Assembly: GCA_937873665.1 (NCBI GenBank)
Contig: CALMYW010000116.1
Span: forward strand, 1 to 37,140
Direction of reading: 5' to 3'
Source: an uncultured Sphingorhabdus sp.
Lineage (GTDB): Bacteria > Pseudomonadota > Alphaproteobacteria > Sphingomonadales > Sphingomonadaceae
DNA: 37,140 nucleotides
The translations under genes and the position numbers were made by a program. Positions 36,722 through 37,140 of the stretch are shown one piece after another. Numbering within the stretch: the first letter of the stretch is position 1; each line of letters opens with the position of its first letter. The notes under the pieces were generated by a model, which searched no databases, was not told the DNA's origin, and worked only from the letters and a program-made list of their open reading frames with translations.

Positions 36722-36787
36722 GAAAAATTCCAACGAGTGGCGATCAGAGAAGAGGTGGCTCTAACGAATTGGAAATATTGGGAATTT

Positions 36788-36837
36788 TGGTGGACGCACT
36801 AGGGCTCGAACCTAGGACCCGCTGATTAAGAGCCAGT
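36788..36837 (-). pseudogene. 3' fragment of a tRNA-Lys (anticodon CTT)
   Basis: On the minus strand: anticodon loop CTCTTAA (36132-style position 36126-36132), stem remnant 36121-36125 with 36133-36137, T arm 36099-like positions 36799-36815 with loop TTCGAGC, acceptor 3' strand 36792-36798, discriminator A at 36791 and CCA at 36788-36790. More exactly, the anticodon loop is 36826-36832 and its stem 36821-36825 with 36833-36837. No D arm or 5' acceptor follows, so this is only the 3' half, the part integrating elements carry or leave. An overlapping minus-strand frame reads RVLGSSPSAST, the usual spurious translation of a tRNA T arm. Confidence 0.7.
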
Positions 36838-36935
36838 GAAGCCAAATTTGCCTCGTCGTCAGTGATTTTGGAGAATTTGGCCAGCGTTGGGCTCGGTCCA
36901 CCGTAGCAGGTTTTCGGTTCATCGCATTTTTGTGC

Positions 36936-36957
36936 TGGGGGTATCGTTGGGGGTACT
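36936..36957 (+). promoter_or_regulatory. Right arm-type repeats of the island integrase
   Basis: TGGGGGTATC (36936-36945) and TGGGGGTACT (36948-36957) repeat with a 12-bp offset, in the same orientation as the left pair at 178-200. They lie about 60-80 bp inside attR, a typical place for P' arm sites. Confidence 0.6.
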
Positions 36958-36979
36958 AAAGCAAGCATGTTCGGGAATT

Positions 36980-36995
36980 ATTGAATTATTTCAAT
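36980..36995. repeat. AT-rich inverted repeat next to attR
   Basis: ATTGAA-TTAT-TTCAAT forms a 16-bp dyad about 20 bp inside attR, between the arm sites and the repeat. It may bind an excisionase or a DNA-bending protein; this is inference from position only. Confidence 0.4.
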
Positions 36996-37016
36996 GGGTT
37001 GAAAGGAGTGTTTCCA

Positions 37017-37087
37017 TCCCTCCTCCGCTACCATCGCCAAAATCTCGTTTTGTTCCAGTGTATCCCATATGCACCTCAAAGGCGCAG
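37017..37087 (+). repeat. attR: 71-bp direct repeat at right island end
   Basis: It matches attL (37-107) at 67 of 71 bases. Only the last 17 bases of the tRNA (T-arm end, acceptor strand, CCA) are present, so no tRNA is made here. The 53 bases after it (37088-37140) should be host chromosome; no gene is recognisable in them. Confidence 0.9.
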
Positions 37088-37140
37088 TGTCCGTCGTCAG
37101 AACATTCGGCACAACTCACGGCGTAAATTAGCGGAGTGCG

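Larger units (their letters stand above)
36126..36787. other. Non-coding right-end stretch
   Basis: I see no convincing gene in these 660 bp. Small frames exist (36135-36479 minus, 36163-36498 plus, 36507-36695 minus), but they cover the dispersed repeat and read like the spurious peptides often annotated in sphingomonads. The region holds the second copy of the 22-bp repeat, a terminator-like hairpin and a tandem 11-bp repeat, listed separately. Confidence 0.55.

Noticed and set aside
36135..36968. Several small frames at the right end (for example 36135-36479 and 36744-36968)
   Set aside because: They run over a dispersed repeat and a tRNA fragment; peptides such as RKATFAT and RVLGSSPSAST are known artefacts of such sequence.

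Overview
The window looks like one composite genomic island, about 37 kb long, seen almost end to end, from an alphaproteobacterium of the Sphingomonadales (Sphingopyxis, Novosphingobium, Sphingobium or Erythrobacter type). Pointers to this group are two TonB-dependent receptors with the 'VVTAQ(K/R)RE' TonB-box style, a ManD that keeps the catalytic residues known from the Novosphingobium enzyme at the same numbering, a DUF5818 protein, and intergenic repeats of a kind common in these genomes. No database search was run; all names come from motifs and family knowledge.

Ends. Bases 1-53 are the 3' part of a tRNA with anticodon CAT (probably elongator tRNA-Met). A 71-bp block covering the tRNA 3' end (37-107) recurs at 37017-37087 with 4 mismatches: the attL/attR pair. 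A P4-type tyrosine integrase (232-1518) sits just inside attL. Short G-rich repeats (TGGGGGTA), spaced 11-12 bp, lie inside both ends and probably bind the integrase arm domain. Inside the right end there is also a tRNA-Lys 3' fragment and a tandem 11-bp repeat, probably the scar of another element.

Module 1 (1.6-7.9 kb), DNA-handling genes of conjugative-element type: a DUF5818 protein, an exported lytic transglycosylase, a zinc-finger/TOPRIM protein and a 1413-residue protein joining an adenine-methyltransferase-like domain to a Strawberry-notch helicase. No relaxase or type IV secretion genes are present, so the element looks reduced or mobilised in trans.

Module 2 (8.2-26.9 kb), a glucuronide utilisation locus: formylglycine-generating enzyme (minus strand); TonB receptor, sulfatase and Tat-lipoprotein TIM barrel (plus-strand operon); manD, GH79 glycosidase, kdgK, MFS transporter and Gfo/Idh oxidoreductase (minus-strand operon); gntR, uxaC, uxuB and GH3 glycosidase (plus-strand operon). 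Together they encode uptake, desulfation, removal of glucuronic acid and glucose-like units, and the full route D-glucuronate > fructuronate > mannonate > 2-keto-3-deoxygluconate > KDPG. The last aldolase (Eda) is not here and must come from the host.

Module 3 (27.5-36.1 kb), after an IS3 remnant: a large MalT/LAL-type LuxR regulator, then a hydantoinase/oxoprolinase-like protein, a DUF917 (S-methyl-thiohydantoin desulfurase-like) protein, an Asp/Glu/hydantoin racemase, a second TonB receptor and a DUF1330 protein. A 12-bp motif upstream of the regulator recurs, inverted, upstream of the operon. This is a good candidate for an uncharacterised catabolic system for a cyclic amide or hydantoin-like compound.
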